Shown here: piece by piece, positions 1 through 8,356 of the stretch
How the letters are laid out: each line of letters starts with the position of its first letter
Numbering within the stretch: position 1 is the first letter of the stretch
From: Sulfolobales archaeon HS-7
Lineage (GTDB): Archaea > Thermoproteota > Thermoprotei_A > Sulfolobales > Sulfolobaceae
Reading direction: 5' to 3'
Assembly (NCBI GenBank): GCA_019704295.1
Contig: AP024596.1
Span: forward strand, 1,882,501-1,946,500
DNA: 64,000 bases
Notes under the pieces: generated by a model
What the model was told of the DNA's origin: nothing
What the model saw: the letters and a program-made list of their open reading frames with translations, nothing else
Databases searched by the model: none
Translations under genes and position numbers: made by a program

Positions 1-395
<395 letters not shown>

Positions 396-533
396 CGGCA
401 GGAGATCCTTTACTGTGTAGACAGCACCCATGTTGGATGTAAGATTGCCACCCTTATGGAAGTGGAGAGCTTACATCCCCATTTCAGTCCTATCTGATTA
501 GAGGACTGCGCGATCAATCAATTGTATAGCTTC
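396..533 (-). other. 16S rRNA 5' leader (external transcribed spacer) with hairpin
   Basis: This stretch lies between the 16S 5' end and the inferred start of transcription. It contains an inverted repeat, GGATGTAAG at 435-443 and CTTACATCC at 470-478, with a second inner pairing CCAC (448-451) with GTGG (462-465). Such hairpins are typical of archaeal pre-rRNA leaders, where processing or assembly factors act. The role here is inferred from position only. Confidence 0.65.
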
Positions 534-546
534 AAATATAAATCTA
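534..546 (-). promoter_or_regulatory. TATA box of the rRNA operon promoter
   Basis: On the minus strand this reads AGATTTATATTT, which closely resembles known Sulfolobus rRNA promoters with an A/T box of the form GATTTATAT. Transcription would begin about 25 bases downstream, near position 510, giving a leader of roughly 115 bases before the mature 16S end. Confidence 0.7.
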
Positions 547-837
547 TCCACTTTCGTGTAAGATACGACATTCACAGATATCACGTTACATTTCTAGAGA
601 ATTTTCTGTGTAATATTAGCAAGAGACATCCGCAAATTACAACAAAGTTTCAGTTTTTTTATAATAGGACCAATATTAAATACATGTTTTCAAAGTTATG
701 ATAACATTTCGGATTTTTAATCGCTTGCCAATTCAAGAATTTCTACCTATTAATCTTACCCCTTAATCTATTCCTCTTCGTTATTCATTATATTCCTAGA
801 CCGAGCTATTATCACGGTTAGGATTAATATAGAAAGA

Positions 838-845
838 ATATATAC
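838..845 (+). promoter_or_regulatory. TATA box for the 868 gene
   Basis: The A/T-rich box (ATATATAC) is centred about 27 bases before the ATG at 868. That is the normal spacing from a TATA box to a transcription start in Sulfolobales, so the mRNA is probably leaderless. The rest of 551-837 shows no gene; it is AT-rich spacer between the divergent rRNA operon and this gene. Confidence 0.5.
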
Positions 846-867
846 TAGTTCCCGCAATAAACGAAAT

Positions 868-1641
868 ATGAGCAAGTTAAAAGAATTACTCAAGAGAAAG
901 GAAGTTATAGCTGGAGAAGTGTTAGCGATTGTCATAATAGTTTCACTTGCCCTCTTATTTTTACAACCGAGAGTAGCCGTTGCCTCAGTAGACCCAAATG
1001 GACGTTTAATTAAGGTATCGAATATAGATTACGCGGGAGGAAATCGTACACAAATTTACCTGATCAGCTGGTATGGATGTCCTTTGGGTGCAACGCTTTC
1101 ATGGTCACTTTACCTTGCTCTCTCTAATATCGGAGTTAATTGTGGGGTATTCCCGCACTACTCGAAATACATACCCTTCTTTGGTGAAGCGGTACCAGGT
1201 CTTCTGTTTAACGAATCCACAGCCTCAGGAAATATCCAGTTTTTTGCAATATATCTTTATAATGAGTACTTGAATGCAACCCCTTATGGAAATCCAGTCA
1301 CCCCCAGCGATCGAGTCTCCGTAGGCCTGAATGAGATAAAAATGTTAGCCCCCTCATGGGTCTACAACTTAGTAAAGTATTGGAATACGGAAGTAAAGAT
1401 AAACGTCGATGGTAAAATGGAGGTCATAGCTTACGCAAGAACACACTTGGTTACAACGCTGATCATAACCACGCCTAAGGGGACATGGATAATGTTAGGT
1501 AATCCTTATATGTTGTCACCGGAGTATCTGATGCACTTAAAAGTTACCCCTGGGGAATTACTGGCCCAAATTAAGTCTGGGGAAATACCAGAACCAATAC
1601 AAAACGCCTCAGAATATATCGTATCAGTGTTAAGGCAATAA
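868..1641 (+). CDS. Membrane-anchored DUF929-like protein
   Basis: The 257-residue protein has one N-terminal hydrophobic segment (about residues 15-33) after a lysine-rich start, so most of it should face outside the membrane. The soluble part contains WYGCPLGA (68-75) followed by a helix-like stretch. This resembles the thioredoxin-fold cysteine loop of the Sulfolobales DUF929 family, but only Cys71 is in the loop, with Cys92 nearby. I assign it to DUF929 from memory of this pattern. Biochemical function is unknown; an extracytoplasmic thiol or scaffold role is a guess. Confidence 0.65.
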   Translation: MSKLKELLKRKEVIAGEVLAIVIIVSLALLFLQPRVAVASVDPNGRLIKVSNIDYAGGNRTQIYLISWYGCPLGATLSWSLYLALSNIGVNCGVFPHYSKYIPFFGEAVPGLLFNESTASGNIQFFAIYLYNEYLNATPYGNPVTPSDRVSVGLNEIKMLAPSWVYNLVKYWNTEVKINVDGKMEVIAYARTHLVTTLIITTPKGTWIMLGNPYMLSPEYLMHLKVTPGELLAQIKSGEIPEPIQNASEYIVSVLRQ

Positions 1642-1725
1642 TTATTGTGTTTTTTACGATATTGGTTTATCGATTACAGGTTTTCAAAACATCAATTTTA
1701 ATTGCAATGCGCGAAAGCGATCTTC

Positions 1726-2079
1726 ATGAAAATTGGTTTAGTAATGGATAAAGAGAAAACTATTACTCCGCTAGACATGGGAGAAAATCTGGCTGTAATA
1801 GATGAGGAGAAAAAGGTAGTAGAAGTTTACGAAAATCCGGGTTTTGGCATACCGCATGGAGGTAAGGAAATGACGATGGATGCCATGCTTTCGCTTGGCG
1901 TGGAGGCTGTCGTAGTTAAAAAGGGGTTCCTGTGTCCAGGTTCGTACTCTATGTCATTAGGTAATGTGAAATATCTTCCTGTTAATTTCAATAAACTTGA
2001 TGATGTGCTACAGAACCTGGAAGAAGTTAAGAAGAACGCTATAGAAGAACTAGAACCCGAAATGTATGCTGAAGAGTAA
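1726..2079 (+). CDS. Dinitrogenase iron-molybdenum cofactor (NifX/NifB-like) family protein
   Basis: This is a small acidic protein of 117 residues. It begins MKIGLVMD and has the fold pattern of the NifX/NifB C-terminal domain family: a short N-terminal strand, then PGFGIPHGGKE, and a central helix-strand unit ending in VVKKGFLCPGS. Archaeal members occur without nitrogenase and may carry Fe-S or metal clusters; the substrate here is unknown. A TTG start at 1702 is possible, but ATG 1726 lies about 28 bases after an A/T box near 1692-1700, which fits a leaderless mRNA and the family length. Confidence 0.65.
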   Translation: MKIGLVMDKEKTITPLDMGENLAVIDEEKKVVEVYENPGFGIPHGGKEMTMDAMLSLGVEAVVVKKGFLCPGSYSMSLGNVKYLPVNFNKLDDVLQNLEEVKKNAIEELEPEMYAEE

Positions 2080-2082
2080 AGT

Positions 2083-2595
2083 TCATTTCTTCCAGATTCG
2101 CTCTTCAATGTTTTTCTTCTTATTACACCAGAGCGCCATTACGAATAGTAGTGATGAAAGTCTGTTTAAGTAGGAGATTTCAAGAGAGCCGATGTGACTT
2201 TCCTTATAAAGCGAAACGATCTTTCTTTCAGCCCTTCTGCACACTGTTCTGGCTATATGTAGAGTTGATGCGGATATATCCCCTCCAGGCAGTACAAAGT
2301 TCCTTAACTGAGGAAGTTCGTCACCGTACTTTCTAATCATTCCCTCCAGTTCCTTTACTTTACTCTCGTCCAGCTCTAAGTTAAATCCGGCTATTCTAGA
2401 TGCTATAGTGAAAATGTCGGATTGGACTTTTTCTATATCATCCTTTATGGCGTTATTTGTTGAAGCGGCTAAGCCAAGGAAGGCGTTCAGTTCGTCTAGG
2501 TCACCTAACGCGTCCACTATCGCATCGTCTTTCCACACGTTACCTGCAGAAGGTACGTTCGTTTTTCCCGAATCTCCTTTACCAGTATACCACAT
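2083..2595 (-). CDS. Cob(I)alamin adenosyltransferase, PduO type
   Basis: The enzyme transfers the adenosyl group of ATP to cob(I)alamin to make coenzyme B12. Its 170 residues carry the family signatures: YTGKGDSGKT near the N terminus (3-12, ATP binding), VLPGGDISASTLHIARTVCRRAER (101-124, the PduO core including the conserved Arg and Glu) and YLNRLSSLLFVMALW near the C terminus. It follows the ornithine cyclodeaminase-like gene with a one-base gap, so the two are probably cotranscribed, although no metabolic link is obvious. Confidence 0.93.
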   Translation of the reverse strand: MWYTGKGDSGKTNVPSAGNVWKDDAIVDALGDLDELNAFLGLAASTNNAIKDDIEKVQSDIFTIASRIAGFNLELDESKVKELEGMIRKYGDELPQLRNFVLPGGDISASTLHIARTVCRRAERKIVSLYKESHIGSLEISYLNRLSSLLFVMALWCNKKKNIEERIWKK

Positions 2596-2596
2596 A

Positions 2597-3466
2597 TTAC
2601 GCGCCTATTTCATATGCTTTTTTTACTAAGGCTAGATCCTGAGTAGCTATTCCCACTGATTTAAAGAGGGAGGGTCTTTCAACCCCATTTCTAAGTTTGC
2701 CAATTTCCGCAACATTTCTTATAAGTCCTTTGCTTAAGCCGTAAATGTAATCCCCCGACTCCTTACTTACCGCATCAACGGCGTCTACAACGAACGTCTT
2801 CACCTTTAATAAGGCGTCGTCGTCTATTTCTCGCGCGTCCGGTGTGTGAGCTCCTATGCTAACCGCATGAAAGTCGTCCTTCAGATATTTGCCTAAGATC
2901 ACTGGTGATTTCGTCGACGTCAGTGAGAGTATAACCTGCGAGCTACTAAGGAGTTTGGGTAACTCATATCTCTCTGCACCAAACTCCCTCTCAAATTCCG
3001 GGTGTTCTCTTCTAGAAGCGTAGAATAACCTATCAACTTGTAGGTAAGAAAGTGCAAGCTTTGCATGATATTTAGCCTGGGTACCGGCCCCTATTATTCC
3101 TAAGAGGTCCACCTTCTTACCCCAACACATTTCGACTGATAAAACGCTAGCTCCTGCTGTTCTATATCCAGTGATAACATTTCCGTCAAATACCGCAATA
3201 GGCTTTCCTGAAATTGCAGAAAATAGTACTATAAGGGAATTTATTGGAGGAGTGGAGTTTTCTATTACGTTGACTATTTTTGTAATAAAGTAACTTTTAT
3301 CAAAAGCCGTCATTACTCCCCACCAGTTACCCTCTACGTATAACACCTGTCTATCAGCACTTTTTATGTCTCCCGAGGAGTACTTTGAAAAGGCTTCCTT
3401 ACTCGCCTCAACTGCAATTTCAGGTGTAATTATTGTGTGTAATTCCTCTGCAGAGAAGTACTTCAC
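2597..3466 (-). CDS. Ornithine cyclodeaminase / mu-crystallin family dehydrogenase
   Basis: A 289-residue NAD(P)-binding protein with a GTG start. The Rossmann loop is LLGIIGAGTQAKYHA (121-135), preceded by the family segment ITGYRTAGAS (98-107). The N-terminal half contains a substrate-binding Lys at about 63. Relatives include ornithine cyclodeaminase, archaeal alanine dehydrogenase and ketimine reductases, and sequence alone does not separate them. It is the first gene of a two-gene minus-strand unit with the cobalamin adenosyltransferase and is divergent from xerA, about 50 bases away. Confidence 0.85.
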   Translation of the reverse strand: MKYFSAEELHTIITPEIAVEASKEAFSKYSSGDIKSADRQVLYVEGNWWGVMTAFDKSYFITKIVNVIENSTPPINSLIVLFSAISGKPIAVFDGNVITGYRTAGASVLSVEMCWGKKVDLLGIIGAGTQAKYHAKLALSYLQVDRLFYASRREHPEFEREFGAERYELPKLLSSSQVILSLTSTKSPVILGKYLKDDFHAVSIGAHTPDAREIDDDALLKVKTFVVDAVDAVSKESGDYIYGLSKGLIRNVAEIGKLRNGVERPSLFKSVGIATQDLALVKKAYEIGA

Positions 3467-3488
3467 GTATTACTGTAGACTTCAGCTT

Positions 3489-3500
3489 ATTTTTTAAATT
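3489..3500 (+). promoter_or_regulatory. TATA box for xerA
   Basis: The run TTTTTTAAATT is centred about 22-25 bases upstream of ATG 3517. This supports choosing that start over the earlier in-frame codon at 3433, which would overlap the divergent upstream gene. Confidence 0.5.
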
Positions 3501-3516
3501 TTCTAATAATGGTTTG

Positions 3517-4350
3517 ATGGCCAGATATGAACTTGGAGAGTCTAGTGAAGGAATTGAACCAGTAACTGGCTTCATTAATGCGCTTAGAATGGCTGGAGCG
3601 GGTGAGGGTACGATTAGACTTTATGGAAAGAGCATTCAGTTATTTTTAAGTTACGTTAAGAAAGATCCTTGGAGTGTTACACCGAACGATGTAAATAGTT
3701 GGATCCAACACTTGTATAGTAAGGGGGAGTCGCCAGCTACTATTAAGGTATATATTATATCTGTAAGGAGATTCCTTAAGTGGCTTAACAAGGACATTAA
3801 GACCCCGATACCTCGAATAAGGAGAAAGGAAAGTGTAAGTTTAAAGGGAGAGGAAATAGAGAGATTGAAAAGGGCATGTAAGACTTTATCAGAGAAAGTT
3901 CTAATCAACCTTTTACTAGACACTGGGATAAGGTCTAGCGAACTCCTCTCTATTACTAAAAAAGATGTAGAAATAGAGAATAAGTTGATCAGGTTAAAGC
4001 GAACTAAAAGTGGAGAACCTCGTGTTGTCTTCTTTACAACGGAAACGCAGGATATTTTAAGAGCTTACATGAGCGAATTAAAGGGAGATAAGCTTTTCGA
4101 CCTAACATATTTCGGACTTTATAAGAAAATCAAGACTATAGCAAAAAGAGCAGGACTCGATGTTCGGCCTCATATTTTAAGGCATACATTCGCAACCCAA
4201 GCACTTAGGAAAAATATGCCAATAACTATACTCCAGAAAATACTGGGGCATAAAGATATCAGGACTACACAGATTTACACTCATCTAGTAACTGAGGATA
4301 TCAAGAGATATTATGAGGAAACGTTCGAGAAAGTCGGTAAAACCGTGTAG
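3517..4350 (+). CDS. xerA: Tyrosine recombinase XerA
   Basis: This site-specific recombinase is expected to resolve chromosome dimers at a dif site. From the chosen start it is 277 residues long. It has an N-terminal SAM-like core-binding domain (about 15-95) and a C-terminal catalytic domain containing every catalytic residue: Arg139 (DTGIRSSE), Lys164 (KRTKSGEPR), His219 and Arg222 (HILRHTFA), His245 (LGHKDIRTT) and the nucleophile Tyr254 (TQIYTH). The length and single-copy context fit archaeal XerA rather than a viral integrase: no att-like repeats or viral genes are nearby. Confidence 0.92.
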   Translation: MARYELGESSEGIEPVTGFINALRMAGAGEGTIRLYGKSIQLFLSYVKKDPWSVTPNDVNSWIQHLYSKGESPATIKVYIISVRRFLKWLNKDIKTPIPRIRRKESVSLKGEEIERLKRACKTLSEKVLINLLLDTGIRSSELLSITKKDVEIENKLIRLKRTKSGEPRVVFFTTETQDILRAYMSELKGDKLFDLTYFGLYKKIKTIAKRAGLDVRPHILRHTFATQALRKNMPITILQKILGHKDIRTTQIYTHLVTEDIKRYYEETFEKVGKTV

Positions 4351-4358
4351 AACAACAC

Positions 4359-4871
4359 TTATTCTACTTTTCTCATTGCCTTTACTAGCCGAATGTAGTC
4401 GTAAGCGTTTTCGGTTATCCTCTTTACGTCTTTCTCGTTTGCCTTTCTTATGACTTTTGCTGGTACCCCTACAGCTATGCTGTACGGTGGAATTACGGTC
4501 CCCTCAGTTACCACGGAACCAGCCCCTATTATCGAATATTCTCCCACTCTTGAACCATTAAGTAAAATCGCCCCCATTCCGACTATTACGTAGTCCGAGA
4601 TACTTGCACCGTGAATAACTGCGTTATGCCCTACACTTACGTAATTACCCAAAATTGAAGGGAAACCCGTGTCGGTATGAATAGAACAGTGTTCCTGTAT
4701 ATTACTTCCTTTTCCTATAATTACCTTTTCGTTATCTCCCCTTATAGTAGCGTAATGCCATATGCTTGTATCATCCCCAATATTTACGTCTCCCATAATG
4801 TAAGCCGATGAGTGTATAAAGGCTGAAGGTGAGATAACGGGCTTCTTCCCCATAAATTCTTCTATTGCCAT
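4359..4871 (-). CDS. Gamma-class carbonic anhydrase-like hexapeptide-repeat protein
   Basis: The 170-residue protein consists largely of left-handed beta-helix hexapeptide repeats (about 12-150), with the pattern [LIV]G..[AS]. Three histidines suited to metal binding are present: His65 in HCSIHTD, His82 in VGHNAV and His87 in VIHGA, matching the zinc site of gamma carbonic anhydrases. A C-terminal helix (150-170) follows. It may hydrate CO2, but many such YrdA/PaaY-like proteins have weak or unknown activity. Convergent with xerA and 16 bases downstream of the RFAP synthase gene. Confidence 0.88.
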   Translation of the reverse strand: MAIEEFMGKKPVISPSAFIHSSAYIMGDVNIGDDTSIWHYATIRGDNEKVIIGKGSNIQEHCSIHTDTGFPSILGNYVSVGHNAVIHGASISDYVIVGMGAILLNGSRVGEYSIIGAGSVVTEGTVIPPYSIAVGVPAKVIRKANEKDVKRITENAYDYIRLVKAMRKVE

Positions 4872-4887
4872 AACACTTTTCTCTTAT

Positions 4888-5733
4888 CTAAGCCTTTAGT
4901 ATTTTCGCCCCATTGTTATTGGGTTCCGTTATGAATCCACCAAATCGTGAAACCAGCTCCTCGCCCTCTTTTCTGCTCTGAACGAAAGTATATATGCAAG
5001 GTCCAAATGACGATATTCCTGGATGAAACCCTTTTTTCTCCATAAGTCTCATTAGCTCCTTAACCTTCTCGCTCTGCATTTCAACTTCAATCCGCTTAAA
5101 GCCTAACCTTTGTATGAGGGATATCGCATCCAATACGTCGCTCAAATCCCTCTCGATTACTGCTGGCAGTAGTTTTAAGAAAATTACTCTACTTAAGTCT
5201 CCTATTCCAGAAACTTCTCTCTTAAAGGCTTGTAATTCCTCCTTGCCGAATACCCTCTTCCCTTCTGGTATATTAAGGTAAATTTTCCATGGGAAATTTA
5301 GCCTGATCAAAAGAGGAGGTGGTGGAGCGGGAGAAAAATCGGAAGGCAATGGCTTAGGCTTAACCTTTGTAGAATGTCCCCCATCAACTATTAGTCCCCC
5401 ATGAATGAAAGCGTATATCCCTACTCCAGACGTTCCTCCTCGACCAGATAACTTTATGATCTTCTCACTTTTGAAGTACTCTCCACGTTTAGCTAAGTAA
5501 AGCGAAGAGATAGCCATCCTTACCTGAGTGGTGTGACCCAGACCAACGTGAGAGGGATAGTCTTCCTCCAAACAATAACTCACACCTAAATGATCTGTAG
5601 AGCAATTACCGTCAGAGATCACAATCTTAGGATTGGACAAGGCCAAGCCGATCCCACCATCAATTCGACCATATTTACCCTCAAGATCAATAAGGGTAAT
5701 ATGAATCCTTGATAAACCTATTATCTTCAGCAT
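4888..5733 (-). CDS. Beta-ribofuranosylaminobenzene 5'-phosphate synthase (RFAP synthase)
   Basis: The enzyme condenses p-hydroxybenzoate or p-aminobenzoate with phosphoribosyl diphosphate, the committed step of methanopterin-type C1 carriers; Sulfolobales make such a modified folate. The protein has the GHMP-like layout: SRIHITLIDLEG at the start, YGRIDGGIGLAL, and the glycine-rich loop KLSGRGGTSGVGIYAF. I chose ATG 5733 (281 residues), because longer starts overlap the divergent acyl-CoA synthetase gene and the family begins near MLKIIGLSRIH. The only other pterin gene in the window, folE, is distant. Confidence 0.88.
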   Translation of the reverse strand: MLKIIGLSRIHITLIDLEGKYGRIDGGIGLALSNPKIVISDGNCSTDHLGVSYCLEEDYPSHVGLGHTTQVRMAISSLYLAKRGEYFKSEKIIKLSGRGGTSGVGIYAFIHGGLIVDGGHSTKVKPKPLPSDFSPAPPPPLLIRLNFPWKIYLNIPEGKRVFGKEELQAFKREVSGIGDLSRVIFLKLLPAVIERDLSDVLDAISLIQRLGFKRIEVEMQSEKVKELMRLMEKKGFHPGISSFGPCIYTFVQSRKEGEELVSRFGGFITEPNNNGAKILKA

Positions 5734-5742
5734 GCCAATTAA

Positions 5743-7077
5743 ATGACTATGAATCTTCCTCAAGTATTTAACGAACACGCAAGTAACATGCCTGAGAAGA
5801 CCTTTCTGCTCAACTCCAAACTAACTTACGCAAGGAGTAGGGAAATTATAGGAAGCATGGCCTCCTCTCTTGGGGAAAACGACGTGGTGGTGTTCTTTAT
5901 GCAGAATAGCGAACTTGCTATTCTGAATTATATAGCGATATTATGGGCTGGAGCTAAAGTAGTTGCAGTTGATCCCCAAACCTCTTCCGAGGACCTTCGA
6001 TTTATCTTAGAGGATTCATTACCTACCATTGTTTTGGCTGATGATGAGTTAAGGCAACGTGAGAGAAAATATCTGGAAGGGTATAACGTAATGTCCTCTC
6101 TAAGATCTGGAAATTATAGAAGGCCAACGGATACGGAGGACGAAATTGGACTGATTTACTATTATGCAGGAATAGCTGGCAAAACTATGCAAGTTCTTCA
6201 CAGGCATAAATCACTTCATCTCAATGCTAAGTCATTAGCGAACTCTTACGCTTTACCCAACATAACTACGGTCTTGGGTATTCCTTTAGCTCACGTACTT
6301 GGAAATAGCATACTAGGTGTAGTTATGGAAAGCGGAGGTAGTATGTACGTTATGAGTAAGTTCGAACCTGGCCTTATGGAAAGTATAATAAATAAGTACT
6401 CAATAAACATGCTATCCGCAGTCCCTTTAATATACGATATGCTCTACGAAAAAGCTGCCGCGTTGCCATCGCTTGAACTTTGTTTAAGCGCAGCTGCACC
6501 GCTATCAATGCGAACAGTTGAGAATTTCTATTTAAAGTTCGGTAAACCTATCGTCCAACAGTACGGGTTTACTGAGGGGTTAGTCCTTACCTTCCAGCCG
6601 ATATCCGAATGGAAAAAAATAAGCATAGGCTATCCATTAAAAGAGGTGGAAATTAAGTTACTAGATGTAAATGAGAAGGGAGAAGGGGAATTGGCTGTTA
6701 GAGCACCTTGGCTTATGGCCGGGTATAAGGATTACGAGGAAACGCGTAAAGTTTACGTAGGGGAATTTCTAAGAACAGGTGATATCGTTTCTCTGGATGA
6801 AAAAGGGTTAATCTACTTTAAAGGGGTCAAAAAGAGGATGATAAAGTACAAAGGTTATCCCATATTTCCGAGAGATCTGGAGGAAATCTTGTTAAAACAT
6901 CCACTAGTAGAAGATGCTGTAGTTTATGGTCAGGACGCTGGACCTCTAGGACAGGAACCAGTAGCTGAGGTTAAGGTGAAACAGTACGCCCCTGGTTTAG
7001 AGACAGAATTACTTGAGTATGTAAATTCCAAGGTAGCTTTTTATAAAAGGCTGAAAACAGTAAGGATAGTGAGTTAG
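5743..7077 (+). CDS. AMP-dependent synthetase/acyl-CoA ligase-like protein lacking key motifs
   Basis: The 444-residue protein follows the adenylate-forming family (N domain, QQYGFTEG at 272-279, RTGD at 344-347, the KKRMIKYKGYPI hinge at 363-374). Two catalytic elements are abnormal. The Ser/Thr/Gly-rich ATP loop normally reading YTSGTTGxPKG is replaced by YYYAGIAGKTMQV (139-151). The protein also ends just where the C-terminal motif with the catalytic lysine (PxxxxGKIxR) should follow. It may not adenylate normally, or it may use another substrate or partner. The stop codon directly abuts the thioredoxin ATG, so the pair is translationally coupled. Confidence 0.8.
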   Translation: MTMNLPQVFNEHASNMPEKTFLLNSKLTYARSREIIGSMASSLGENDVVVFFMQNSELAILNYIAILWAGAKVVAVDPQTSSEDLRFILEDSLPTIVLADDELRQRERKYLEGYNVMSSLRSGNYRRPTDTEDEIGLIYYYAGIAGKTMQVLHRHKSLHLNAKSLANSYALPNITTVLGIPLAHVLGNSILGVVMESGGSMYVMSKFEPGLMESIINKYSINMLSAVPLIYDMLYEKAAALPSLELCLSAAAPLSMRTVENFYLKFGKPIVQQYGFTEGLVLTFQPISEWKKISIGYPLKEVEIKLLDVNEKGEGELAVRAPWLMAGYKDYEETRKVYVGEFLRTGDIVSLDEKGLIYFKGVKKRMIKYKGYPIFPRDLEEILLKHPLVEDAVVYGQDAGPLGQEPVAEVKVKQYAPGLETELLEYVNSKVAFYKRLKTVRIVS

Positions 7078-7482
7078 ATGGAACAGGATGAAATTGACAG
7101 ACTTTTTAGCGATATATCAAGCAAATTAAGGGAGTTATCAAGTTCAGTAAGAAACAATGAAGTCACATTACCAGAAGTAACCAAAACTAATATATCAGAC
7201 ATACTTTCTAAAAATAAAGTAGTAGTAGTTGATTGTTGGGCCCCTTGGTGTGCGCCATGTCACCTTTACGAACCAGTATTCAAGAGAGTAGCCACGAAGT
7301 ATAATGGAAGGGCCTTCTTCTGTAGACTTAACGTGGACGATAATCCCGAGTTGGCTGATCAGTTTCAGATCATGAACATTCCTACTACGTTAATATTTGT
7401 AAATAGTGAAATAGCAGACATCGTAGTTGGAATGGTAGAGGACGAAGTTTTAGAAGAACATCTGAGTAGATTTCTCCAATAG
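7078..7482 (+). CDS. Thioredoxin with N-terminal extension
   Basis: A 134-residue protein. After a polar helical extension of about 45 residues comes a thioredoxin domain with the active site WCAPC (57-61) and the cis-proline loop NIPTTLIF (Pro102). The CAPC loop differs from the classic CGPC and is seen in other archaeal thioredoxins. It begins at the base after the stop of the acyl-CoA ligase-like gene, so the two proteins are made together. A thiol-based link to that unusual ligase is an inference from this coupling. Confidence 0.92.
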   Translation: MEQDEIDRLFSDISSKLRELSSSVRNNEVTLPEVTKTNISDILSKNKVVVVDCWAPWCAPCHLYEPVFKRVATKYNGRAFFCRLNVDDNPELADQFQIMNIPTTLIFVNSEIADIVVGMVEDEVLEEHLSRFLQ

Positions 7483-7537
7483 ATAATTTTTCCCTCTTAG
7501 GTAATGGTAGGATATAATACGACGGGAAATGTAATGA

Positions 7538-7585
7538 TTTTTAGCGAAGCTATAGCGGTCAGCAATTACGTTTAGCTTCTAAAAA
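7538..7585 (+). other. Imperfect hairpin upstream of the lone ABC ATPase
   Basis: TTTTAGCGAAGCTA (about 7539-7552) pairs with TAGCTTCTAAAA (7572-7583) with one bulged base, around a loop of about 20 bases. It lies in the 164-base gap between the thioredoxin and ABC genes. It could be a terminator-like structure for the upstream operon or part of a leader. Confidence 0.45.
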
Positions 7586-7632
7586 GATGTAAAATCTTTA
7601 AGTGTTTAAGAGATACCAGGCTCTTTAAAGAA

Positions 7633-7638
7633 GGAGGT
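7633..7638 (+). promoter_or_regulatory. Perfect Shine-Dalgarno GGAGGT before the ABC ATPase
   Basis: GGAGGT lies eight bases before ATG 7647. Most first genes here look leaderless, so a full Shine-Dalgarno on an apparently first gene is notable and fixes the start codon. An A/T box near 7595-7605 would give a short leader. Confidence 0.75.
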
Positions 7639-7646
7639 CAAAGTAC

Positions 7647-8237
7647 ATGATTGACGCCCATATTATAAAGAAATATGAAAATTTTACGTTAGACTCTAAG
7701 TTAGAGGATGATGGGTTCATCCTTGTTACCGGCGAAAACGGAAGCGGGAAGTCGACTTTCTTAAAGTGCATAGCTGGAGCAATTAAGCAGGACTCTGGGT
7801 ACGTAAGGATTAATTCCCGTGATATTACCAATCTGCCGATTAGAAAAAGGGGAGTTGTTTTAATTACCGCTGATTCCTTTTTACCTAATCTAAAAGTTCA
7901 AGAGCACCTCCGCATTGGAGGAGAAAAGGTAACGGAACCAGTTAAAAATCTTCTCAATAACATGTCTATACCACTCAGCTCTAAGGTAGGCGAACTAAGT
8001 ATGGGACAGAGAGAAGTTGTGGCAATACTAACTGCAATCCTTGCTGAACCACCTTTAATTTTAATTGATGAAGCCCTAGCAAACATTGAAAACAACCAGG
8101 CTTTTCTTAGTCGAGTGTGGGAATTACGACAAAGAGGCAAATATACAGACACGATAATAGTTTCACATCAAGAATTCGACTTACCTCAGATCAGGAAATA
8201 TCAAATGAGCGGTGGTAGGCTAATTAAAATTTTTTAG
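7647..8237 (+). CDS. Solitary ABC-type ATPase subunit
   Basis: A short 196-residue ABC ATPase. It has Walker A GENGSGKST (29-37), signature LSMGQ (117-121), Walker B LILIDEA (137-143) and an H-loop histidine in IVSHQEF. The Q-loop glutamine is not evident: the segment reads VVLITADSF, where a Gln is usual. No permease or binding-protein gene is adjacent, so the partner is unknown. The compact size resembles CcmA- or heme-exporter-type or regulatory ATPases. It is preceded by a strong Shine-Dalgarno and a hairpin, and followed by glnA after its own promoter. Confidence 0.88.
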   Translation: MIDAHIIKKYENFTLDSKLEDDGFILVTGENGSGKSTFLKCIAGAIKQDSGYVRINSRDITNLPIRKRGVVLITADSFLPNLKVQEHLRIGGEKVTEPVKNLLNNMSIPLSSKVGELSMGQREVVAILTAILAEPPLILIDEALANIENNQAFLSRVWELRQRGKYTDTIIVSHQEFDLPQIRKYQMSGGRLIKIF

Positions 8238-8324
8238 TTTTTCCCCTCATTCTGTTTAACTTATTTAATTCATAATTATGAATTAAGAAACCTATGTATA
8301 AATGATTCATGAAATAAATGAAAA

Positions 8325-8333
8325 GTTTTATAA
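8325..8333 (+). promoter_or_regulatory. TATA box for glnA
   Basis: GTTTTATAA is centred about 28 bases before ATG 8357. This places the transcription start at or near that codon and supports it over the in-frame ATG at 8318, which lies upstream of this box. Confidence 0.55.
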
Positions 8334-8356
8334 CAGGATTAAACGTTGAGCATTTT

